From contig NZ_CP059400.1 of NCBI RefSeq assembly GCF_014109805.1, positions 2,326,001 through 2,390,000 on the forward strand: 64,000 nucleotides of DNA, written 5' to 3'. The notes below the pieces were generated by a model, which had not been told where the DNA came from, did no database searches, and saw only the letters and a program-made list of their open reading frames with translations. Below, one piece after another: positions 45,797 through 54,263 of the stretch (position 1 is the first letter of the stretch; each line of letters begins with the position of its first letter). Position numbers and translations under genes: made by a program. Source of the DNA: Legionella sp. PC1000. Lineage in GTDB: Bacteria > Pseudomonadota > Gammaproteobacteria > Legionellales > Legionellaceae.

Positions 45797-45886
45797 CTAG
45801 TTGCACAAATGTTTAATGATCGGTATTTGAGCATTATTTGGATATTCAAGAAAGGATTGCAAATTGTTACTCAAGAGGTATTCAAG

Positions 45887-47137
45887 ATGTATAATAAGAT
45901 TTTTGGTTTATGTGAAGTTGGGGCTTCTCTCTTTGCCCGCAAAGGTGGTCTAAAAAAAGCTGTTAAAATTATTGGAAGCGCTTATGAGTCACACAATGTC
46001 TCCGCTTTACAACAATTTAAGCAAATATATAATTTCAAATTTATTGAAGTAACCGAGAAGCCAATAATATATAGAGGAGTCTCAGTTGAGCATTTTCTTG
46101 GTTGTTTAGATTATCCTGGCTTAGGGATAAAAGCAATGCGTCCTAAGTTTGCCCGTTTTCTGAAATCTAAAGGATATACCTGTGTGGACGATTTGAGTCC
46201 TTCCGAGAAAAGTGAAATTGTCGAGTCGCATGTCCACGGTTTCTCCTTATTCAAAGGAAACACAAAAGCAGCTCACTCATTTACCTATTGCCCTAGTGTA
46301 GCTCTTGGTTTTGGACTTGATGCAGCCAAAAAATCATACTTCCCAAAAATTTCATTAATCAGCATAGCAACAAAAGTCTGCAGCAAAACGGCATGGGATG
46401 TGGAGTATGATCAGCCTTTTGATGGTGAAGAGCGTGGTACTTCGATATTTTCGTATCAATGCGAAACAATAGTGCCTCATCTTCATTTGCCTATAAGTCA
46501 TTGTATCGTTGTCAACCAAAAAGAATCCGGTATCATTCAGCTTGATGATTTAAGACAAGCGAAACGTTTTGATGTCTCAGAATCATCGATACTCGAGCTA
46601 AGCGTTATACCGACTGAGAAAATGAAAAGATATCAACAATTAGAAATTGATAAAGTAATTGCTTATGATGATTTTGTTACCTACGTCTGCGAAAGTCAGG
46701 ATCCCCAGGATATAAAGGCTGCAAAAGCAGCTGAATTATATGAGAAATATAAAAGCATATTGAAGGAACAAGCTGCACTAGTGAATATGCCGATTTGTGA
46801 ACGAGAGTTATGGATAAATGTAGCAAAAGAAGTAGCTCCCAAAGCGTATACTTGTATTTCGGCTCATACAGATGGTTTCACTATTGAAGCGCCAGCAAAA
46901 AGCGGTGGGGTACTTACGATTACTATCTCGAATATGGAAGCACTAATCTGTCTTGCTCCATTATTTGAAAAGGATCCAACATTAACCTTAGATCAGATAA
47001 AAAATGGTGAGATTCCTTCTGCATTGAATTATTTAACTGAGTCAGTAATTAGAAAAAATAAAGATTTGATTTGTCAAACTGGTTTAGAACAATGTGTTGT
47101 TGAACAGGAAGACAATCAAAAACTCGCACTGGTTTAA
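45887..47137 (+). CDS. ADP-ribosyltransferase-like protein, tandem copy 2 (effector candidate)
   Basis: 416-residue paralogue of the preceding protein. The same motifs are conserved: YRGVS (Arg), HSFTYCPSVALGFG (Ser) and YQCETIVPHLHLP (Q-x-E). The upstream 50 bp, including TTGAGCATTATTTGGA and the GGATTGCAAAT segment, is also nearly identical between copies, so the duplication covers promoter, gene and terminator. The N-terminus and a few surface segments differ most. ATG 45887 has the AAGAGGT ribosome site. Confidence 0.6.
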   Translation: MYNKIFGLCEVGASLFARKGGLKKAVKIIGSAYESHNVSALQQFKQIYNFKFIEVTEKPIIYRGVSVEHFLGCLDYPGLGIKAMRPKFARFLKSKGYTCVDDLSPSEKSEIVESHVHGFSLFKGNTKAAHSFTYCPSVALGFGLDAAKKSYFPKISLISIATKVCSKTAWDVEYDQPFDGEERGTSIFSYQCETIVPHLHLPISHCIVVNQKESGIIQLDDLRQAKRFDVSESSILELSVIPTEKMKRYQQLEIDKVIAYDDFVTYVCESQDPQDIKAAKAAELYEKYKSILKEQAALVNMPICERELWINVAKEVAPKAYTCISAHTDGFTIEAPAKSGGVLTITISNMEALICLAPLFEKDPTLTLDQIKNGEIPSALNYLTESVIRKNKDLICQTGLEQCVVEQEDNQKLALV

Positions 47138-47154
47138 ATATCCAATTCTTACTA

Positions 47155-47190
47155 AAAGCCTTGTGCCCTTTTCAAGGCTTTTTATTTTTT
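47155..47190 (+). terminator. Terminator after ART-like copy 2
   Basis: AAAGCCTTG / CAAGGCTTT stem followed by a T-rich run. It is homologous to the hairpin at 45588-45619. Confidence 0.85.
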
Positions 47191-47270
47191 ATTTACACAA
47201 TAAAATATAGCCACTTTGTGTTAAAGTAATTCTCAAGACATGTCTTAATACAATACAAGGATAGGATTTC

Positions 47271-48875
47271 ATGCTCACTAAATTAGAAAGGGTTTTATCG
47301 CTAAGAACTAAAATATCAAAAAATCTTACAATGACAAAAGTGATTCCCAAAACGATACAAAAGTTATTTCCTGTTTCACCGATTCAACATCCTTTAGCTC
47401 CAATAATGAAAAATTCCTTAACCAAAAAGGAACTGCATGCAATGCATATTAATGGAGAAGAATTAAACTTAGTTCAACAACTGCATGAGTCAAACAAGTT
47501 TTATATCCTTGAAAAGCATAATAACGTCTTAAAACAATTTTTTTTAGCGAAACAAAAAGAAAGTTCCCCACTTGGGAATTTGTATAAAGAAATGGATTAT
47601 CCAGGGTTTTTATCTCGATTAATCTCTAAAAAATTTAAGGCTATTTATTCTGATGGTCGATTAGTAATGCCACGCGACCATACAGCTGAATTTGCTCAAG
47701 CCTATCAACGAAGAAAAGAAAAATACAATTCATCGCGTAAATTGCTGGAAGTAATTGGTACCACTGAAGATGATTTACTCTATAAAGAGTATTTATCTTT
47801 GGAAGAGGCAGCTGTCAGTCCTTTGATTGTACCGCAAGCCTATTTTTTACCTCTTTCTGATGGAAGACGAACAGAATTTTCACCCGTGCTTCATGGGCTT
47901 AATTTACAAGGAGGAAATCTGTTTGATGAATGGGAAAAGGCACATCCCTACCCTGTATCAGTAAGTTATCTTGCAGCACCAGAGTTTCGCAATTGTCTGA
48001 GTTTACAATACGATGTATTAGCTTGCGTTCGTTTTGAGAGTTCGAACGGCGAGGCAATCCATTTTGGGGAGCGCCAAGCTTTAGCAGTTCAACAACCTGG
48101 ATTTTCTTCTGTTCTTTCTTCTATTTATGGTGAAGACAATGCATTATCGCGTTTAAATCATTCCCGATCCAAAACAATACCCTTTAATAGCCCTGTGTTT
48201 GGCAAAGGTGTTTTTTATGTCGATGCTTATAAAAACCGTTTAAACCACAATCTCTATCAATTATTACTCCTTGCTGACCACAGTTTAAGCAAAGAAGGAG
48301 TTCTTACGATTAAAGGGATGAGTTTGGGTGCATTCGCAATTCAGGAATTATTATATCCAATGGAATGTATTTTTCATGAAGCACTGGAAGAAACGCTGGC
48401 TACTCTTGATTTACCGCAAATTAAAAAAATTAATCTTATGAATTTTCCTTCTGCGCTTGATAAGTTTAGCGATCCTGATGATCGCGAGTACGCTTTATTA
48501 ATAGGCCATAGAAGTGAAACTAAATCGATCAATGTGCATGGAAGAACCATTGAGATCAATACCTGTCTTGGTGCTCCCTTAGCAGCGCAACCCGAAGAAA
48601 GTTTTGCTACACATATTTGTGGCGATTCATTGTCGTTTCCAGGAAATGAAGCTCATGCGGGGATTCCCCCTAAGGTTAGCAGCGATGACTCGGTCATGCA
48701 TTATGCAGGAGCCTGTTTCTCGATGATTAAAGATATCGAATCACCTATGGAGAATATCAGGAAAAAAATCCATGTGGTTAGCGGCAATAGAGCAACTTTA
48801 TTCAACAAGTATAAATCCAGGCAGGATATTGAAGTTCCAGAAGCGCAGAGCTTATTTACACTCTCAAAAGATTAA
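47271..48875 (+). CDS. Unknown protein with macro-like features (effector candidate)
   Basis: 534 residues with a basic helical N-terminus. In the middle, VSVSYLAAPEFRN, then a segment ending FGKGVFYVDAY, and VLTIKGMSLGAFAI echo the conserved strands of macro/PARG-like domains (ITAAAPDLR..., GVF..., GAWGCGAF). The likeness is by eye and partial; the catalytic residues cannot be assigned. The C-terminal part (HICGDSLSFPGNEAHAG) is unknown. It lies 133 bp after two ADP-ribosyltransferase-like genes, a suggestive pairing of ADP-ribose chemistry. AAGGAT precedes the ATG. Confidence 0.5.
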   Translation: MLTKLERVLSLRTKISKNLTMTKVIPKTIQKLFPVSPIQHPLAPIMKNSLTKKELHAMHINGEELNLVQQLHESNKFYILEKHNNVLKQFFLAKQKESSPLGNLYKEMDYPGFLSRLISKKFKAIYSDGRLVMPRDHTAEFAQAYQRRKEKYNSSRKLLEVIGTTEDDLLYKEYLSLEEAAVSPLIVPQAYFLPLSDGRRTEFSPVLHGLNLQGGNLFDEWEKAHPYPVSVSYLAAPEFRNCLSLQYDVLACVRFESSNGEAIHFGERQALAVQQPGFSSVLSSIYGEDNALSRLNHSRSKTIPFNSPVFGKGVFYVDAYKNRLNHNLYQLLLLADHSLSKEGVLTIKGMSLGAFAIQELLYPMECIFHEALEETLATLDLPQIKKINLMNFPSALDKFSDPDDREYALLIGHRSETKSINVHGRTIEINTCLGAPLAAQPEESFATHICGDSLSFPGNEAHAGIPPKVSSDDSVMHYAGACFSMIKDIESPMENIRKKIHVVSGNRATLFNKYKSRQDIEVPEAQSLFTLSKD

Positions 48876-48981
48876 GAATTTTAAATTCCCTCTCCCAGAA
48901 TTTTATACGAATAGGGAGAGGGTACATTTTAGTGTTCGCTTCAAGTCACTTTATTTGGCGAAAAGCGATAAACTTAGTTAT

Positions 48982-50013
48982 CTATTTTCTTTTCATTATT
49001 CCAGCAACAACCACTTCTTCCTCGTCATCAGTGTTGCCTTCATGAGTTTTTGCAATCTTCTTGGCAAGTTTTTGGTAAAACATTTTACAAGGCATTTCAT
49101 CGACACCGCCCTGTTTGTTGACATCAAAACGAGCACAACGAGAGTCATCCACTTTTTCGACATAAATTTGGTGCCTATCCATTTCTCCATCTTCCCGAAC
49201 AACAGGATAAGTAACCAGCATTTGATCATAATCTTTTAGCAAAGTTTCTACTTTTTCCTCACTTTCACTTTCGCTTGCTTTCACTATTTTTTTATCATAA
49301 GGGATATGATGATCTACAAATACCGCGTGAACACCGTCTTTTCCTTTATGGATGAGATCAATTTGGTGCTGTTTTTCTTTTATTGCTTCTTCATAAATAT
49401 GGGTGGGATCACCCTCTCTATAACTACGATCCCGATAGCCTAATTGTTCCTCAAAATATAAATTGACCATTGGAGAACAAATACCCTCCTCATTAGGAGG
49501 CGCACCAACTTTATCAAAGAGTTCATCTTGAGTTGTAAATGCTGTTTCAGAACGAGTAGGTGTTTCACGAGACAGTGATGCCATGATTTTTTTCGGTGAG
49601 CCCAGCTCATCTAATTTAGTAGTCTCATCTGCTTGGCGAGAGTGTTCGGTATCCGAACGACTTGAAACAGCATTTTTCAAAGCAGTAATCTGAGTTGCAG
49701 CAAAATTAGCAATGAATGTAACCGGTGTTAACAAGAATTTAGCACCTGCCCAAGAGTCTACTCGTTCGTTATCCCTGTTACCGGGATTTGATGAGTTATC
49801 TTTTTCATCATGATTCGTTTCATAAAAGTCAGGAGAAGTCTCATATTCCTGAAATTCTTTATCTATTTGGTTGGTGTAATCCGTATCACAATAATCTTCC
49901 CAGGAAACACCGGACTGATTATCAGATTCCGAAGGTAAAGCAGGCTTATCCACTAAAAGAGAAGCTTGTATATCCTCAATAATATTAGGATCTCCAAAAG
50001 GATCATCCATCAT
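48982..50013 (-). CDS. Acidic unknown protein, paralogue 1 (effector candidate)
   Basis: 343 residues with an Asp/Glu/Ser-rich, probably disordered N-terminal half. A hydrophobic patch, DSWAGAKFLLTPVTFIANF at about 90-110, is shared with the neighbouring gene (DSWAGAKFLLSPIAFLADM). The C-terminal half has mixed helices and the segment EDYDQML-like charged stretches. No family is recognised. ATG 50013 is preceded by AGGAGGAG, a strong ribosome site. The pair sits side by side on the minus strand, probably a tandem duplication that has diverged. Confidence 0.65.
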   Translation of the reverse strand: MMDDPFGDPNIIEDIQASLLVDKPALPSESDNQSGVSWEDYCDTDYTNQIDKEFQEYETSPDFYETNHDEKDNSSNPGNRDNERVDSWAGAKFLLTPVTFIANFAATQITALKNAVSSRSDTEHSRQADETTKLDELGSPKKIMASLSRETPTRSETAFTTQDELFDKVGAPPNEEGICSPMVNLYFEEQLGYRDRSYREGDPTHIYEEAIKEKQHQIDLIHKGKDGVHAVFVDHHIPYDKKIVKASESESEEKVETLLKDYDQMLVTYPVVREDGEMDRHQIYVEKVDDSRCARFDVNKQGGVDEMPCKMFYQKLAKKIAKTHEGNTDDEEEVVVAGIMKRK

Positions 50014-50198
50014 TAATCTCCTCCTGATGATTCATATAGCAAAAAGAATAATATTATCATAATGTAAAATTTATTGCCAAAAAAGAGTTTTTTTAACTCA
50101 TTACAGTTTCAAATAAATGCAAGGAAAAATAAACAGTACAATTTCCCCTGCATTGAAGACTTAAAGAAGGATTTGAATAGACCATCTTTAATGCATTT

Positions 50199-51278
50199 TT
50201 ATTGTTTCATCGATGAAGGCTTAGTCACGATTTCACTATTCTCTTCACCAGTAACTTTCTTCTTAAATTTTTGTTCAACTACCTTTTTAGAGTTTTCAAT
50301 CATGAGATTGTATAAAAAGTTGTTAGATGGCAGAGGAGTGACAAAACCAGGTTGCGCAGTGACACCGCCTGTAAATGTTTCTAAATCAAGAGCACTTATT
50401 TCAGCAACTCCTTTGGCTGTATGGATTACGCTGCCTGCTTTGTCATAGTCATCCTCACCTTGTGCAAACTCGTGAGCAATTTCAAATTCAGTTTTAGCAT
50501 GGGTAACCGCTTCGCTGGGTGGAGGCAAATCCCCTCCACAGTCTTTTTTCGCTTGTTGTTTTGCCTCCGCATGCTTCTTTAAGGTTTTGCGAGCCCCAGG
50601 TAATAACGGTTTCTGCTTTTTATCAAGAAATACATTAACATTCACCATTTCTTCATTCTTTGTATTTCCTGTCTTTTTATCAAGTTTCTCTCGCTCCTTA
50701 CAGTGAAACGTATGCTGTTCACATTCTTCGCGACTCGTCATTAGCGCTCCATAAACCGTATCAACCGCTGCTGCTAAAATTTTATTTGTTGAATCAACAC
50801 TTTTTTGGTGCTCCAGATAGTCCACTTCATCAAAATTCTCATCTACTACCTGTTTTGAACTCATCTCATCTGATTCAGTACTGGAAACTGGATTCTTCCC
50901 ACTAAATGGGGTTGTAATCATATCAGCCAGAAAAGCAATAGGGCTTAGTAAAAACTTTGCTCCCGCCCATGAATCGCTACTCTTTTCAGAACTTTTGTAC
51001 GGATTTGATGAAGTACTTTCATCGCTCTCACCAGAAAGTTTTTGGTTTTTGTCTGTTTCATTATATTCTGTTTCATAAGAACTCACAGAAGATGATTCGA
51101 AGCTTTCTTGACTCGTTGAGAAAGTAACGGCGGTGGTAATAGAAGGTTCGCTAGGTTCGACATGTGTTTGACTCGAGTCACTTAATGATTGATTACTAAC
51201 GTTAATACTAGAAACCTTTTCATCTTCTATGGCATCATCTAAATCAAACCCCATATCCGGCATATATTTCGACTGCAT
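50199..51278 (-). CDS. Acidic unknown protein, paralogue 2 (effector candidate)
   Basis: 359 residues, Ser/Glu-rich N-terminus, then the shared WAGAKFLLSPIAFLAD patch. A Lys-rich, helical C-terminal part (KKHAEAKQQAKKDCGGD, KKVVEQKFKKKVTGE) follows. Only the central patch and the overall layout match paralogue 1, so the two have diverged strongly. AGAGGG precedes ATG 51278. Its function is unknown; the acidic disordered N-terminus plus short hydrophobic anchor is seen in several Dot/Icm substrates. Confidence 0.65.
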   Translation of the reverse strand: MQSKYMPDMGFDLDDAIEDEKVSSINVSNQSLSDSSQTHVEPSEPSITTAVTFSTSQESFESSSVSSYETEYNETDKNQKLSGESDESTSSNPYKSSEKSSDSWAGAKFLLSPIAFLADMITTPFSGKNPVSSTESDEMSSKQVVDENFDEVDYLEHQKSVDSTNKILAAAVDTVYGALMTSREECEQHTFHCKEREKLDKKTGNTKNEEMVNVNVFLDKKQKPLLPGARKTLKKHAEAKQQAKKDCGGDLPPPSEAVTHAKTEFEIAHEFAQGEDDYDKAGSVIHTAKGVAEISALDLETFTGGVTAQPGFVTPLPSNNFLYNLMIENSKKVVEQKFKKKVTGEENSEIVTKPSSMKQ

Positions 51279-51508
51279 ACTTCTACCCTCTAAAAATAAT
51301 TGGACTTATATTTGGAGGTGGTATTCTAAATGATTAATATTAAGGCATTATTAACATGAATTAATCATGTTAATAATTTTTAGATCATCACCCCATTTAT
51401 TGTTCATTTAATTAATTTTTATATGATGCACTACTGATCTCTAGTCTTATTGATCAGTAGCAAAGAAGGAGGTTTTTAAGTAAATGAAATGAGGTTAACT
51501 CTCTTAAT

Positions 51509-52198
51509 CTAAGGAGCAACGGTTTCTGTATTATGGTTGTCGAGCTTAGTTGAGATAAAATCTGACAAGCCTTTAATTAATTTATCGCATTGATCAGCCA
51601 AGATCTCATATAATGTAAACGCCAACCTACCTGCTCCAATTGGAGAAGTAAGAATTTTTGCGCAAAAAAAGAATGCTACCGCGAAGATATTTTTTATAAT
51701 ACTTGGCTCAAAATCAGTATCAGCAGAAACTTTTTCCAACCCAAACCCGTAAAAGAGTTTACTATACCAACTGCATGTAACTTTCTTAATGATTGCAGGA
51801 AATTCCTCATCACTAAACTCATAAATGCCATCATTACAATCGAAATAGTGATAGATGCCATCATCAATTTTTTTTATCGAAAGCGCATGGCCAGCAATAA
51901 GTCCAAAATATTTCAAGATTACAGCATCGCCATTATTCACCAACATCTTCTGTATATCTTTTGTTATCGCTTCTTCATTCCAATCCATATACACATCAGG
52001 AATCCATTCACTCTTTGCAGAAGGTATAAATTGACTCCATTGAACACATTCAATCGCTTCGGTGAGTGGAATCTCTTGTTCCTTCTCTTTAGCATTCTCA
52101 GGAAGCGTTAATTTTCCTTTAGCCCAAAAGAAGCTGTATCCATAACAAGCCCCCAATTTGCTTTTTGAAGACTGTTTTAAATTGCAAATTTTTCTCAT
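51509..52198 (-). CDS. Small C58/YopT-like cysteine protease (effector candidate)
   Basis: 229 residues. LGACYGYSFFWAKG holds Cys18, IAGHALSIKKI holds His104 and YFDCNDGIYEF holds Asp120 in the FDxNxG context. The 16-residue His-to-Asp spacing equals that of YopT. These are the three catalytic motifs of peptidase family C58 in the correct order. A hydrophobic stretch (about 165-185, FAVAFFFCAKIL) may anchor or bind membrane. The rest of the domain is short, so it may be a minimal or single-domain form. It is unrelated in length and context to the C58-ankyrin protein at 35846. Confidence 0.65.
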   Translation of the reverse strand: MRKICNLKQSSKSKLGACYGYSFFWAKGKLTLPENAKEKEQEIPLTEAIECVQWSQFIPSAKSEWIPDVYMDWNEEAITKDIQKMLVNNGDAVILKYFGLIAGHALSIKKIDDGIYHYFDCNDGIYEFSDEEFPAIIKKVTCSWYSKLFYGFGLEKVSADTDFEPSIIKNIFAVAFFFCAKILTSPIGAGRLAFTLYEILADQCDKLIKGLSDFISTKLDNHNTETVAP

Positions 52199-52445
52199 AA
52201 CAAACCCTTTATTGCCTTCATAAAATTCAACATGGGCAAGTTTATCACATTTAGGACAATTAATGCTAAATAATGATTCAATTGATTTTGTGGTGGGAGA
52301 TTATGCTGAGATCATTCTATTATTGAACCAACTATTTGATTTTATTCCATTACAATTAAGATCAAAGTAACTCATTTGAATATCCTCATATTTATTTCTA
52401 TATTTTAAATTAATAAATAAGAACTAAGCATAGATAAGGAACTCT

Positions 52446-52976
52446 ATGAATAATCAGAATGAATTGACTCATGAACAACAAAAACTACTTGAAATTTGGG
52501 AAAATCATACTCGATATGAATTTGAAGCGAAAAATGTTAACCAAACGATGGAAACAATGATTGATAATCCCTATGTAAACCATGTGCCTACAATGATGGG
52601 AGGATTTGGAAAAAAAGAGGTAGAACAATTTTACAGCACGTCTTTTATCCCACAAATGCCCCAAGATACGGAAACGACACTTGTATCAAGGACTATCGGA
52701 ATGAATCAGATTGTTGATGAGCTCATTTTTAAATTTACACATTCGATTCGCATGGATTGGATGTTAAAGGACATTGAACCAACAGGGAAACGAGTAGAAA
52801 TTCCTCTAGTAGCTGTAGTTGCCTTTCAAGATGAGAAAATTGCGAGTGAGCATGTTTATTGGGACCAAGCTTCTGTTTTAGTTCAATTAGGGTTGCTCCA
52901 CTCCGATAATTTACCTGTATATGGAATTGAGACCACGCATAAAGTTATGGAACTTAAAAATCGAACCAATTGCTGA
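52446..52976 (+). CDS. NTF2-like (SnoaL-type) protein
   Basis: 176 residues fitting the alpha+beta barrel of NTF2/SnoaL-like domains: MIDNPYVNHVPTMMGGFGKKE, FKFTHSIRMDWML and IPLVAVVAFQDEKIASEHVYWDQASVLVQLG. Similar domains accompany carboxymethylenebutenolidase-type hydrolases. The ligand or reaction is unknown. AAGGAA precedes the ATG. Confidence 0.72.
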   Translation: MNNQNELTHEQQKLLEIWENHTRYEFEAKNVNQTMETMIDNPYVNHVPTMMGGFGKKEVEQFYSTSFIPQMPQDTETTLVSRTIGMNQIVDELIFKFTHSIRMDWMLKDIEPTGKRVEIPLVAVVAFQDEKIASEHVYWDQASVLVQLGLLHSDNLPVYGIETTHKVMELKNRTNC

Positions 52977-53024
52977 ATGATACTCTATACTGGATCCGCT
53001 TATTTCCTTATCAATTCGTAATTT

Positions 53025-54002
53025 TTAATATGTTTTACGCTCGTCTGCTTTAGGTAAAACATGATACAGTTCCCTTAATTGAGTAAGTGGGATTTCAGCA
53101 ACATCCCAAATATTCCATCCTTTAGAATATAAATTAATTTGCATTTGCGAGCCTCTGTACCAAGCATCCCAGAACTCGTAAGGATCGATTACTACCTGGG
53201 CGGAACCGGCAAGTTCATTGATCTTAATGCCCAAATAAAAAGAATAAATAACGGGAATAACGTGACCGTCAATCGAATTTTTTTCCAGCATTGTTGAGGT
53301 AAATATAGAAACCAAGAGCTCACCATAAGGACTCGTATCGTATCCACTTAGGACATGAAGGGAGTCATGAGGCATAATAAATTGATAGTTCGCTCCTTCC
53401 TCTTCCCCAGGAAATTTGTAATTATTCTTTTTAAATTGCATCCAAATATGATACCCAAAACTTTCTTTAGGTAAACGGTGAAGATTTTCGTAACGTTGCG
53501 CAAGTTGCGGATTTTTTTTGGCACCGCGGTAAGGAAAAAGCCAATTATCAATATCTTTTTCATCTTCAAGATCGGGAAAAATATCAAAACTTTCAAGATT
53601 CTTGCGCATAATATCTTTAATAAGCCACTGAAAATCTCCTTCTAACGTTTTCTTTAACTGACTCAAATAATGAGGATTAATATGAGCCGCCTCAGCATAG
53701 TCAAAAACGGTTTTAATTTTCTCCCCGTCAAGTGTTCTATCCATCAATGCAGTGACTACCAGAAAACGTAATACATATTCTGCCTTTATTGCATTAGGAA
53801 AGACCTGGGTAAAACTTGGAAGCGGTGTTTCAAGGAGTTGTGCGAATTGCAATTCATCTTTGTGCCCAAAAACATGAGCGTATACCGCTTTAAGAGAGGA
53901 TTGTTGCAAAGGTGTTAAAGCCTGTTTCCCCTGAGCTGTGGCAACATCTTTCATAGCAGATAAAAGATACAAGATTTCTTTAATTTGTAATTTCACAGTC
54001 AT
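53025..54002 (-). CDS. TerB-like / Coq4-like protein
   Basis: 325 residues. The N-terminal 130 residues resemble a TerB-like helical domain. The C-terminal part has LHRLPKESFGYHIWM and HDSLHVLSGYDTSPYGE, which is exactly the H-D-x-x-H-x11-E metal motif of Coq4 (His212, Asp213, His216, Glu228). Coq4 organises ubiquinone biosynthesis in eukaryotes and has scattered bacterial relatives. A quinone role here is inferred. The GAGGA ribosome site supports ATG 54002. No quinone genes are nearby. Confidence 0.7.
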   Translation of the reverse strand: MTVKLQIKEILYLLSAMKDVATAQGKQALTPLQQSSLKAVYAHVFGHKDELQFAQLLETPLPSFTQVFPNAIKAEYVLRFLVVTALMDRTLDGEKIKTVFDYAEAAHINPHYLSQLKKTLEGDFQWLIKDIMRKNLESFDIFPDLEDEKDIDNWLFPYRGAKKNPQLAQRYENLHRLPKESFGYHIWMQFKKNNYKFPGEEEGANYQFIMPHDSLHVLSGYDTSPYGELLVSIFTSTMLEKNSIDGHVIPVIYSFYLGIKINELAGSAQVVIDPYEFWDAWYRGSQMQINLYSKGWNIWDVAEIPLTQLRELYHVLPKADERKTY

Positions 54003-54263
54003 TCCTCGGCGTGTTCCAGGAGGACTCAGTTTAGAGCTCTCAATGTAATAAGTGTATCACATGGATGCTCAAATAATAATCAATGCTATTAGTGAGCAGC
54101 ATCATGACCAAGTATTCAAGATTTATTTTTCTGCAGCGCATTTGTAACAAAATATGATGTAAACCTTAGTTATTTCCATTAGTAGTATACTTAATAATAG
54201 AAAAGTAACTATTTAATTTTCATCGACAATTTTGTCATGCAAAATGAAACTGGAATAGAAATC

